64,000 bases of DNA. Origin: Shewanella putrefaciens (GTDB taxonomy: Bacteria > Pseudomonadota > Gammaproteobacteria > Enterobacterales > Shewanellaceae). How positions within the stretch are numbered: position 1 is the first letter of the stretch; the number at the start of each line of letters is the position of its first letter. The notes under the pieces are model-generated. The model did no database searches. It had not been told where the DNA came from and worked only from the letters and a program-made list of their open reading frames with translations. Made by a program: the position numbers and the translations under genes. The stretch covers positions 1,550,001 to 1,614,000 of the forward strand of contig NZ_CP066370.1 of assembly GCF_016406325.1 (NCBI RefSeq), written 5' to 3'. Positions 26,378-34,790 of this stretch are shown here, piece after piece.

Positions 26378-28342
26378 TTACATTTTCACTTGAGTGTGAT
26401 CTGTTGGAGTGGGTTTATGACAGTAGAAACAGGTTTCTGACTGCACTGCCTGGTTGGCTTGGGTGTAATCACCGTTCACAATCGCGCCCATATTTTCTAA
26501 GCCGTGGCCAATGGATTCTGGCGTATGGCATGAAATACAAGTGGCTGTGATTGGTGTGGTGTATTTACCCGCAGTAGTTGCCAGCGCACCTTTGACCTTG
26601 AATGAATCGAGGTTGAAGTCGTTATGACATTGAGTACATTCTTTGATGACACCTTGTTTACCGTGAACAACGTGTAATTTCATCTCCAATGCACCTTTGT
26701 TAGCACCACTTGCGTAAGTACCATCTGGGGTATGGCAGGTGACACAAGCATCAACACCAACGGTCATTTTGCCATTAAGCTGGCGACCTAATTGTTCTGT
26801 CATCACAAAGCCCGCATGGTGACCTTTGTGAATTTCAAATGTATCACTGTGACAGCCTACACAAGTATCAAATTTCACTGAATTGATATGGCGCATGCTT
26901 GGCGCATTACCAGATTTGGTACCAAAGGCTAACTCAGCTTTCATACTGGTGGTTTCACTACCCGTTGCACAAGCGATTAAGCTAGAGCCTGAGCTACACA
27001 TTTCTAGACCGATAAAGGTAAAGGCGGTATCCGTATCGCCAGCACCGAAAGGCAGTGCAGGGGTCGTAAATACCAGTTTACCGTCAACAAGAGTAACACC
27101 CTCTTGCAGTGCACCATCTTTAACGAGGTCTTTAGCGATTTTAGCTTTACCACTACCAGGACTTGGGTTGTAGCCCATAATTGGGAAGTTTGGACCCACG
27201 TTAGTGATACTTTCTAAACGCTTAATTTTACTCTGTACGCTTGCTGCATCAATCGCCTTACCGTCTTTATCTAGGATGGATACAGTGAGGACAGCGGTAT
27301 CATCGGCTTGACCAACCAATGTTGCAGCCATACCTAATTGAGCGATAACCGCTTTCTTATTAGCGGTTTTCACCGTATGAAGTTCAGCGGTCCAAGCACT
27401 GTTATGACAGGCGATACAGTTTGAGTTATCAAGCTGTTGTGAATGGCCTTTACCTGCGGCAAAGTCCACTGTGCTGTGACAGCTACCACAGGTAGCAGCG
27501 GTTGGGATACGTGACCAATTACTCCAATCTGGCGCGGCATCACTTTCAGCGTGGCAGCTTTGACAGCTATCTAATGCATTTAAGGTTAAGTCTTTATGCT
27601 TAGCATGGACTAACACATTAAATTCATTGCCTGCTTTTACTCGGCCAGGAGTATGGCAACTCGCACAGAAATTAACATCATTGGTGTAATGTTTGGCGTT
27701 AATCACTTTATCGTGGCAAGTATTACAGCTTTCAGTTGCAACGATTTTACGGCTATAAGTCGCATCAGCACCCGTGTCTGCCATATAGTCAAATATGCCA
27801 GTAAAGACAGGTAGCGTGGTGCCATCAGGTAATGGTGCTGGTGTACTGCCGCGAACATAGTTATTCAGTACAATACGCTGGGCTAACTCACCGTTATAGG
27901 TTGCACGGGTACTTGTTTTGAGGTTAGTACCGAAGTCATAGCTGTAGGTACCATTTTTGTGATCGACTAACGTACCAGTACATTTTTTGACTGCAGGTGT
28001 TAAATCACAAGTTTCATCGATAAGATATTGCCATTTTGACGCATCACCAGCACCTGTTGCTCCCTGAGGAACCAGTTGCTCAGCGTAAAACTTGAAATAT
28101 TGAAGCCCGACAACGGGCATATCATCTTCGTTAGTTACCCGAAATTGAAGGCTCGGCAAGCCGTCCTTTATTAAGGCTTTCTCAAAGTTGAAGTTTAATG
28201 TTTGGATTGCACCAGCAGGCTCGCCACCAGGTTCTCCAGGATTACCATCATTACCATCGCTGCCACCACAGCCCACTAAGGCCATAGAGACTGCACTTGC
28301 TGCTAACAGCAGTGCGATTTTAGATTTATATGCGTTCATCAT
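26378..28342 (-). CDS. mtrC: MtrC (OmcB) outer-membrane decaheme cytochrome lipoprotein
   Basis: A 654-residue surface cytochrome. The lipobox ALVGCGGS gives acylated Cys 25, and a Gly/Asp-rich linker follows. Ten heme motifs fall in two pentaheme groups: CNTCH, CASCH, CQSCH, CGSCH, CIACH, then CVGCH, CVTCH, CTQCH, CISCH, CFYCH. The split beta-barrel domains lie before each group. The known CX8C disulfide pair of domain III is present (CSSGSSLIAC). A second CX8C pair (Cys 112 and 121) sits in domain I. MtrC transfers electrons to Fe(III)/Mn(IV) oxides and flavins outside the cell. The two-Met start follows an AGGG ribosome site like that of undA. Confidence 0.96.
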   Translation of the reverse strand: MMNAYKSKIALLLAASAVSMALVGCGGSDGNDGNPGEPGGEPAGAIQTLNFNFEKALIKDGLPSLQFRVTNEDDMPVVGLQYFKFYAEQLVPQGATGAGDASKWQYLIDETCDLTPAVKKCTGTLVDHKNGTYSYDFGTNLKTSTRATYNGELAQRIVLNNYVRGSTPAPLPDGTTLPVFTGIFDYMADTGADATYSRKIVATESCNTCHDKVINAKHYTNDVNFCASCHTPGRVKAGNEFNVLVHAKHKDLTLNALDSCQSCHAESDAAPDWSNWSRIPTAATCGSCHSTVDFAAGKGHSQQLDNSNCIACHNSAWTAELHTVKTANKKAVIAQLGMAATLVGQADDTAVLTVSILDKDGKAIDAASVQSKIKRLESITNVGPNFPIMGYNPSPGSGKAKIAKDLVKDGALQEGVTLVDGKLVFTTPALPFGAGDTDTAFTFIGLEMCSSGSSLIACATGSETTSMKAELAFGTKSGNAPSMRHINSVKFDTCVGCHSDTFEIHKGHHAGFVMTEQLGRQLNGKMTVGVDACVTCHTPDGTYASGANKGALEMKLHVVHGKQGVIKECTQCHNDFNLDSFKVKGALATTAGKYTTPITATCISCHTPESIGHGLENMGAIVNGDYTQANQAVQSETCFYCHKPTPTDHTQVKM

Positions 28343-28513
28343 TTTTTCCCTGCATAGGTTTGGCATTGCTTAACCGCTTATATTCTAGCTCATACAGATT
28401 CTATGTCTGTGTTTTTGATAACTAGAGGCGACTTAAGTTAATGCTGGAAATAGAATTCCCCAAGGAAAGGCTAACCTAACATGCCGTTAAAATCTCCAAG
28501 GCCTTTGCTAATG

Positions 28514-28529
28514 TGTGACTTGGATCTTT
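28514..28529. promoter_or_regulatory. Candidate CRP-type site upstream of mtrC
   Basis: TGTGA-N6-TCTTT: a perfect left CRP half-site with a poor right half, about 170 bases before the mtrC start. It lies in sequence that also resembles the undA upstream region (see 31382). CRP control of mtrC and omcA is known in S. oneidensis; this site is inference. Confidence 0.4.
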
Positions 28530-28672
28530 CTATTTCTAAAGAGGTAGTTAAACCTAAGGGCTAAATTGAATTTAGCGTAAAAAAAACACAGGTTTGACAT
28601 TGATAATAGTCTGTCAACTATTGCTGCTTTGCTGAAATTTTTGGCTACAAAGTGGCTGTGGTTTTGGCAAAA

Positions 28673-28700
28673 AAAATCCCCCACCGAGGTGAGGGATTTT
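28673..28700 (-). terminator. Terminator of undA
   Basis: A stem AAAATCCCCCACC / GGTGAGGGATTTT with one mismatch, 33 bases past the undA stop, with a run of Ts on the minus strand. It separates undA from the mtrC promoter region. Confidence 0.85.
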
Positions 28701-28732
28701 AGAGATTAATTATCTGTTAGTGATAAATAATA

Positions 28733-31234
28733 TTAGTACTTCACTGGGTGAACTTTATCCACACCAAATGCTTTACCTTCACCGTGACAGGTTGCACAGG
28801 TTTCGCTACCAGGGGTGTAAGTACCCGCAGTACCATTGTACATACCACCGTTATTCTCGAAGTGACCAATCACAGCACTGTTACCCTCAGCCGTTGGCGC
28901 ATGGCACGAAGCACAAGCTGCAACGGTAGGTGAGTATTCACCAGTGCTTGCATTAAACACGTGCTTGTCACCCAGTTTAGCTAAGCTCAGTTGGCCTTTA
29001 TCGTGGCAAACTGCGCAGTTTGCTACGTTTTCAGGGAAGGTAATATCGGTGGTGTAGTTACCGAAACGACCGCTACGTGTATTAGCATGTATTTGGTGAA
29101 CCATCACTTTGAAATCAAAACCACGGCTAAAGGCTTTTGCTCTATTCGCACTATGGCCTGTGCTGTTTGCCGCAGTCAGTGAGTCATTATGACAGCTAAC
29201 ACAGCTACCATCCGTTAGATTAACGGCTGTGTTAGGTTGTGATGTATGACAACTGCTACAACCACTATCGGCAGCGCCCGTAGGTCTGACACGAGAGTGT
29301 GAAACAGAGAAGTCTGCTTGTTTACCATGGCAATTTGCGCATTTTGCTTCAGATGCAACAACGGTGCGAGCCACAAAAGCAGGATCACCAGCAGTTGCGC
29401 TTGCAAAGTTTGCTTGATTTGCCGCGATAATGACTTCTGTTTTATTGGTGACAGTGGTATCGGTGCAATCTACCGCTTTTGTCTCTGTTGGATCAGCACA
29501 TACGAATAGCTTGGCTGACAGGGTTCCTCTTTTCAGCGCAATCATATCGGGTTGTGTGATGCCAGAGATAGTATAAGTCAGTGTCTTACCATCTTGTACC
29601 ATAGTGATGGCGGGATACTCTTTTACAAGATTGACAGAGAAACGACCAGGATGACTGCCAAATGTTGAAGATTTATATCCTATTTTGTACTCACCATCTA
29701 ATGCTGCAGCCACTAACCATAACTCTTTAACGGCTTTATCATCTTTAGGTGCAACATCGCTGTGCCATTGTACGGTAAATGTTAATTTATTACCGGACAC
29801 ATCAAAAGTACCGTTACCTAGCTTATAAGCATATTCATCACGGACGCTCTTAGTCACATTCGCTTTGGCTAGATGGTATTTTGCACTACCTTCTTCACCT
29901 TCTGCTGCGTGGCAAGATGCACAACCACCGTTTTGGAATACATTTACAAGATCTGCACCAGGGATTCCATCAATCTCAGGGGTTGCATAGTAGTGGAAGT
30001 AGTTACCCACAAATCCGCGGTCTTTTTGACCTTCTGGTGGAGTTAACCATTCGCTGTTATCAACAGGATTAAAGCCTGTCATATGGCAAGAAGCACAAGC
30101 TAACCCTTTATGATGCTTGAAGTTTGCGGCATCAACAGGGCCTTTAGCATCTGTACTGTGGCAAGATTGGCAGCTTCCAATATCGACTGGCAGAGTGACA
30201 CGTTCAGACACATCTTTACCTGCACGATATTGTGGGTAGCCATTCTGAGCTGCTGCTTTAGCCATAGTGCCGCTAAAGTCATAGGCCGTACCACTATAAC
30301 CGACCATAGTATAGGTGCCTTTGTGGATGGCATGGACCATTGCGCCCATATCCAGTGATGCACCCGTTTCTGGATCTTTACTATAGCTAGTGTGACAAAC
30401 TTGGCAGTTGCCAATCGCAATACGTCTACCACCGTGAAGTGCAAGTGGTTTAGCTGTTGCAGAAGTGTCAGCATAGTTTGTACTGTGACATTTAATACAG
30501 TTAGCTTCTAAATCAACCACTGTGCGAGTTTCAGTGGGGTTAGCCACTCTGAAATTATCACTTGGTAAGAAGTCGATATGCGTATTGATCAACTTAGCTG
30601 ATTTGCTTCCGTCTGTTTGAAGCTCTAAGCTGATGCGGTGTATCAAGGTCGGGTCGTAACTTAAGTCAAGACCTTCAATAGGTGCTAATGTGCTTAAGTT
30701 AGTTTGGAACGTGTAACGATAAACACCGTTGTCCACAACTTTTAAGCAATTGGTTTTACAGCTAGATTCTATGTTAGCTTGAATGGCGTCACCAGGGGTG
30801 AACTTGACTTCTTTCGTCACGTCACCTTCGGTGTAGCTATAATTTGCTAGGCTGCGTGCGGGATCTGCGGCTTTGACTGCGTTGATATAGCTGATCCATT
30901 GTGGCGCTTTATAACCTTTACCACTTTCTGGCGCGAGTTTTGCGATACCTAAAGCAAGTGCATTTACTTGGGCATATTGTTCTAAGCCCGTTACTGGTAC
31001 GCCATTGGCGTTGGTCAGTACTATATCAACGCTGGTTGTACCGCTTTCAATTTTTACATTTTCAAGACTGGCTTTAAGTGTTGTCGCTTGAGCGATATCT
31101 AAGCCAACTGGGCCTGGTTGCCCGTCGGGACCATCGTTACCATCACTGCCACCGCAACCTGCGAGTAGGAGTGAAAGTAAACCGGCACCCAACATCGCTT
31201 TGGTTGCGGTATTGAAATTGAACCGTTTCATCAT
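28733..31234 (-). CDS. undA: UndA, 11-heme outer-membrane cytochrome c lipoprotein
   Basis: An 833-residue surface lipoprotein; lipobox LLLAGCGGS gives acylated Cys 27. Eleven CXXCH motifs are visible: CIKCH, CQVCH, CQSCH, CASCH, CASCH, CANCH, CSSCH, CVSCH, CAVCH, CASCH and CATCH. The count and length fit undecaheme UndA rather than decaheme OmcA (about 735 residues). A five-heme group, a central beta domain with a Cys pair, and a six-heme group follow the UndA domain order. It should act with MtrCAB as a terminal reductase of metals at the cell surface. The double-Met start after GCAGGG resembles that of mtrC. It has its own terminator, so it is probably transcribed alone from upstream of 31234. 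Confidence 0.94.
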   Translation of the reverse strand: MMKRFNFNTATKAMLGAGLLSLLLAGCGGSDGNDGPDGQPGPVGLDIAQATTLKASLENVKIESGTTSVDIVLTNANGVPVTGLEQYAQVNALALGIAKLAPESGKGYKAPQWISYINAVKAADPARSLANYSYTEGDVTKEVKFTPGDAIQANIESSCKTNCLKVVDNGVYRYTFQTNLSTLAPIEGLDLSYDPTLIHRISLELQTDGSKSAKLINTHIDFLPSDNFRVANPTETRTVVDLEANCIKCHSTNYADTSATAKPLALHGGRRIAIGNCQVCHTSYSKDPETGASLDMGAMVHAIHKGTYTMVGYSGTAYDFSGTMAKAAAQNGYPQYRAGKDVSERVTLPVDIGSCQSCHSTDAKGPVDAANFKHHKGLACASCHMTGFNPVDNSEWLTPPEGQKDRGFVGNYFHYYATPEIDGIPGADLVNVFQNGGCASCHAAEGEEGSAKYHLAKANVTKSVRDEYAYKLGNGTFDVSGNKLTFTVQWHSDVAPKDDKAVKELWLVAAALDGEYKIGYKSSTFGSHPGRFSVNLVKEYPAITMVQDGKTLTYTISGITQPDMIALKRGTLSAKLFVCADPTETKAVDCTDTTVTNKTEVIIAANQANFASATAGDPAFVARTVVASEAKCANCHGKQADFSVSHSRVRPTGAADSGCSSCHTSQPNTAVNLTDGSCVSCHNDSLTAANSTGHSANRAKAFSRGFDFKVMVHQIHANTRSGRFGNYTTDITFPENVANCAVCHDKGQLSLAKLGDKHVFNASTGEYSPTVAACASCHAPTAEGNSAVIGHFENNGGMYNGTAGTYTPGSETCATCHGEGKAFGVDKVHPVKY

Positions 31235-31953
31235 GATATTTCCCTGCAATAGTTGTAATCATCATCAAATGCATAGTAAATAAGAATTAATCTCATTAGG
31301 TGCATAAAATGTGTGGAATTATTTTCCACTTGTAAGGCTAACGTAAGTCACTGGTATTTATCAGTCACTTTAGGTGGGTAATGTGATTGAGATCTGACTA
31401 TTTCTTTAGGGGTAGATAAAGTACTAGATGCTTGCATAAAATGAGTTCCTTTTTATCCATAGTGATAGGCCATTAAGACCTGCAACATAAGGGCCGATTC
31501 GAGAGCGCTTGAGTTCAGCTATGCATCGATTTTTTACTTCATCTATTAGGGTTTAGTGCCGTTTTTACGTTATGGATTGCTAAGGCTCTGTCGGTATCAT
31601 GCTGACATTCAATTTGATGGTTTTTGTATCAAATATCCAATCTGCTGCTGTTTACTCACGCATTCTTTTGTTACTTTTTATTTTTATATTGCTAATTTAG
31701 CACCGCTTAAGGTTAGAGTATTTTTATGATGATTGCGTAACAAAATTTATACTTTTTGATTGTAAAGATAGATGATTTTTATCGTGATAGTGGTAATTGC
31801 TTGTGTCAGTAAAATCGAATTTAGAATAGGTTTACTTTACGTTTCATTAACCTTTTGGGCGTTTACAGGCGTCCATGATTGCTTGAGAGGTATTTTTATT
31901 TTCAGTTGGTCGTTTATTCATTGGGATTTTTATCACATAATACCCAACACAAT
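31235..31953. other. Divergent control region between undA and feoA
   Basis: About 720 bases without a convincing gene; undA is transcribed leftward and feoA rightward. It contains a CRP-like site near undA, an ATTTGAT / ATCAAAT inverted repeat with a 9-base spacer (31612-31634), and a 73-codon hydrophobic open frame (31772-31993) that overlaps the Fur-like site and has a weak ribosome site. I treat that frame as chance. Confidence 0.5.
31382..31397. promoter_or_regulatory. Candidate CRP-type site upstream of undA
   Basis: TGTGA-N6-TCTGA, about 150 bases before the undA start. The surrounding bases align with the mtrC upstream region: both read taatgtg... then gatct...ctatttct...ggtag over about 40 bases. 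Confidence 0.45.
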
Positions 31954-31968
31954 TGAAAACTATTATCG
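31954..31968. promoter_or_regulatory. Fur-box-like site upstream of feoAB
   Basis: TGAAAAC-T-ATTATCG matches 12 of 14 defined positions of the 7-1-7 Fur consensus, about 105 bases before the feoA start. Fur repression of feoAB is well established in gammaproteobacteria. Confidence 0.65.
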
Positions 31969-32073
31969 TTACCAGTCAAAAAGGTTGATCTAGGTAAAGT
32001 TATTAGCAATATCGCTCAGCTACAATAGGCGCAGTTTTTTCAAGCTTGAACCTGTTGCAAGGTGGAATACGTA

Positions 32074-32313
32074 ATGAAGTTAAGCGAACTTAGTCCCGGT
32101 GACCGTGGCATTATTTCTGAAATCGGGCGTTTGGATTTGCCACAAACAGTAAAGCGCAAATTATTATCTATGGGTATCACGCCAAATACGCGATTTTCCT
32201 TGATTAGACGAGCGCCCATGGGGTCAGGTTTAGAACTGGATATTCGTGGCAGTAAACTTTGCATGCGTAGAGATTTGGCAGACATCATTGAGGTGGAAAA
32301 GGCGAATGACTAA
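32074..32313 (+). CDS. feoA: FeoA ferrous iron transport accessory protein
   Basis: A 79-residue SH3-like protein of the FeoA family (MKLSELSPGDRGIISEIG, then KRKLLSMGITPNTRFSLIRRAPMG, DLADIIEVE). FeoA supports Fe(II) uptake by FeoB from the cytoplasmic face. The AAGGTGG ribosome site sets the ATG at 32074. It overlaps the start of feoB by eight bases. Its position directly beside the Fe(III)-reducing cytochromes suits recapture of Fe(II). Confidence 0.95.
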   Translation: MKLSELSPGDRGIISEIGRLDLPQTVKRKLLSMGITPNTRFSLIRRAPMGSGLELDIRGSKLCMRRDLADIIEVEKAND

Positions 32314-34600
32314 GCAGTTTCATTGCGTCACAGTTGGTAACCCTAATGCGGGTAAATCGACACTCTTTAACGCACTCACGGGTGCGAATCAACAAGTGGG
32401 TAACTGGTCTGGTGTGACCGTTGAGAAAAAGACCGGACATTTCACCCTAAATGGTGCTGATGTTTATTTAACTGATTTACCAGGTATTTACGATTTACTT
32501 CCCGCAGGTAACAGTTGTGATTGCTCCCTTGATGAACAGATTGCCCAGCAATATTTAGCTGAGCAACGTATTGATGGCATTATTAACTTAGTCGATGCCA
32601 CGAATATTGAACGCCATCTATATCTTACCGCTCAGTTGCGTGAGCTTGCTATTCCTATGGTGGTGGTACTGAATAAAATTGATGCGGCCATTAAACGCGG
32701 CATTAAAGTTGATTTACAGAAAATGAGCCAAGAGTTGGGCTGTCCTGTCATTGGCGTGTGCTCGCGTGATCCTGCCGATGTTGAAAAAGTGCAGGCTCAA
32801 GTGCTTGATTTGCTACAAGGGCGAGTTTCTGAGGCGCCACTTATGCTCGATTATGATGAGCAAATTGAAGCGGGTGTACAGTTACTTTGTCGTAAAGATC
32901 CTAATCTTAGCCGTGGTCGGGCACTGGCGATGCTTGGTAATGGTTCTGGGTGTGGTAGTTGCAAAAATGCGGAGTTGCAGAGTGAGGTTAATGTTTGCAC
33001 TCAACTGATTGCACAACAAGGACATGATATTGAAGTCATGGTGGCGACCACACGTTTTAATTTTGTTGAGCGTGTGTTCCAAGGTTCTGTGAAGGCGGAT
33101 GGTTTCCTTACATTAAGCGATAAACTCGATAAACTCGTATTGCATCCTGTGTTTGGCATTCCTGTATTTTTGTTTGTGATGTACTTGATGTTTATGTTCA
33201 GCATTAACATCGGCAGTGCCTTTATCGATTTCTTCGATGTGTTTGCGGGCGCCTTATTTGTCGATCATTTTGGTGCTTTCTTAACGAGTATGGGATCACC
33301 AGACTGGTTAGTCACCATCTTAGCGGGTGGCGTTGGCCAAGGTATTCAAACGGTATCCACTTTTATCCCTGTCATTGCAGCCCTGTTCCTTGGTTTGTCT
33401 ATTCTTGAAAGTTCTGGCTATATGGCGCGTGCGGCGTTTGTAGTTGACGGTTTAATGCGTCGTATCGGGCTACCCGGCAAAGCTTTCGTGCCTATGATAG
33501 TCGGGTTTGGCTGTTCAGTGCCTGCCATTATGGCAACACGCACCTTAGGAAGTGAACGTGAACGAATCGTCACTGGTATGATGGCGCCTTTTATGTCCTG
33601 TGGTGCACGTCTACCGGTATATGCGTTGTTTGCTGCCGCTTTTTTCCAAGATTCAGGGCAAAATTTAGTCTTTTTACTCTATATCATTGGGATCTTTGCG
33701 GCGATTGGTACTGGATTATTGCTCAGAAGTACTTTATTACCCGGTACCAGCAGTGCTGTTGTTATGGAATTACCCAGTTACGAATTACCTAAGCTTAAAG
33801 CAGTGATGGTGCGCACAGGTAAGCGAACGAAGAGCTTTATCTTAGGGGCGGGTAAGACCATTGTTTTAGTTGTGACACTATTGAACTTTATTAATGCAAT
33901 TGGGGTTGATGGTAGTTTTGGGCATGAAAATAGCCAAGCATCCTTACTGAGTGTAGCAAGCCAGAAAGTGACACCCGTGTTCGCACCGATGGGACTTGAG
34001 CAAGATAACTGGCCTGCGACGGTGGGGATCATTACGGGGATTTTTGCTAAAGAAGCTGTTGTGGGCACATTAAATAGTCTGTATACCAGTGCAGTGCCAG
34101 AGGATGCAGAATTAGCTCCGTTAATGGATAGCTTTAATGAAGCTTTAGCCACAATACCTGCTAACTTATTCGGTTTAGACTTAGAAGATCCGCTTAAATT
34201 ATCTGTGGGCGATGTATCAAATACGGAAGTTGCGGCCGAGTCTCAAGGCGTAGCAAACTCAACCTTTAGTGCATTGCAGTCCGGATTTACCACTAAAATA
34301 GCGGCATTCTCCTACTTACTGTTTATCTTGCTTTATACTCCCTGTGTGGCTGCAATGGGGGCGTTGGTGAACGAGTTTGGTTCTCGCTGGGCAACATTTG
34401 CGGCAACTTGGACTTTCTCACTGGCTTATGGTTCTGCGACAATTGTGTACCAAGCGGCCACCTTTAATGAGCATCCAATGCAATCGAGTTTGTGGATTGG
34501 GTTCTTCTTGCTTGCTTTAGCTGGTTTTTACTTGTGGTTAAAGCGTAAGGGACGTCGTACGCAGCAAATTATCCCTGGGATCCGTATCATTACTGAGTAA
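32306..34600 (+). CDS. feoB: FeoB ferrous iron permease
   Basis: A 764-residue inner-membrane Fe(II) transporter. The N-terminal G domain has G1 GNPNAGKST, G3 DLPG and G4 NKID; the membrane part carries paired gate motifs (SGYMARAAFVVD, then GFGCSVPAIMATRTL and APFMSCGARLPVYALFAA). Two cysteine clusters are notable: C-D-C at 71-73 just after G3, and CGSC at 216-219 in the helical region between G domain and membrane. No feoC-like gene follows. The start chosen is the ATG overlapping the end of feoA. Confidence 0.96.
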   Translation: MTKQFHCVTVGNPNAGKSTLFNALTGANQQVGNWSGVTVEKKTGHFTLNGADVYLTDLPGIYDLLPAGNSCDCSLDEQIAQQYLAEQRIDGIINLVDATNIERHLYLTAQLRELAIPMVVVLNKIDAAIKRGIKVDLQKMSQELGCPVIGVCSRDPADVEKVQAQVLDLLQGRVSEAPLMLDYDEQIEAGVQLLCRKDPNLSRGRALAMLGNGSGCGSCKNAELQSEVNVCTQLIAQQGHDIEVMVATTRFNFVERVFQGSVKADGFLTLSDKLDKLVLHPVFGIPVFLFVMYLMFMFSINIGSAFIDFFDVFAGALFVDHFGAFLTSMGSPDWLVTILAGGVGQGIQTVSTFIPVIAALFLGLSILESSGYMARAAFVVDGLMRRIGLPGKAFVPMIVGFGCSVPAIMATRTLGSERERIVTGMMAPFMSCGARLPVYALFAAAFFQDSGQNLVFLLYIIGIFAAIGTGLLLRSTLLPGTSSAVVMELPSYELPKLKAVMVRTGKRTKSFILGAGKTIVLVVTLLNFINAIGVDGSFGHENSQASLLSVASQKVTPVFAPMGLEQDNWPATVGIITGIFAKEAVVGTLNSLYTSAVPEDAELAPLMDSFNEALATIPANLFGLDLEDPLKLSVGDVSNTEVAAESQGVANSTFSALQSGFTTKIAAFSYLLFILLYTPCVAAMGALVNEFGSRWATFAATWTFSLAYGSATIVYQAATFNEHPMQSSLWIGFFLLALAGFYLWLKRKGRRTQQIIPGIRIITE

Positions 34601-34628
34601 GAAATGTCAGCTTAGTAGACACAAAGAT

Positions 34629-34653
34629 AAAAGCAGCTTTCAAGGCTGCTTTT
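34629..34653 (+). terminator. Terminator of feoAB
   Basis: AAAAGCAGC / GCTGCTTTT stem with a 7-base loop and T-rich tail after the feoB stop. Confidence 0.8.
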
Positions 34654-34790
34654 ATTGTTTTACTATCGTGGCAATAACCCCCAGGCTGTCTAAAAATCAG
34701 AGTTTTTAGCGCTAGGCATTGTAACAAGTAGTGATCTGTAGGATCATGCTGCTTTTCTTAAAATAGCCATTGTTCGCAAAGAGGAATTCC

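Noticed and set aside
30100..30474. Long open frame overlapping undA on the same strand, shifted frame
   Set aside because: It lies wholly within undA, whose own frame has the eleven heme motifs; it is a by-product of composition.
31612..31634. FNR box near undA
   Set aside because: TTGAT and ATCAA are nine bases apart instead of four.
31772..31993. 73-codon hydrophobic protein upstream of feoA
   Set aside because: It overlaps the Fur-like site, its ribosome site is weak, and its composition reflects AT-rich DNA.
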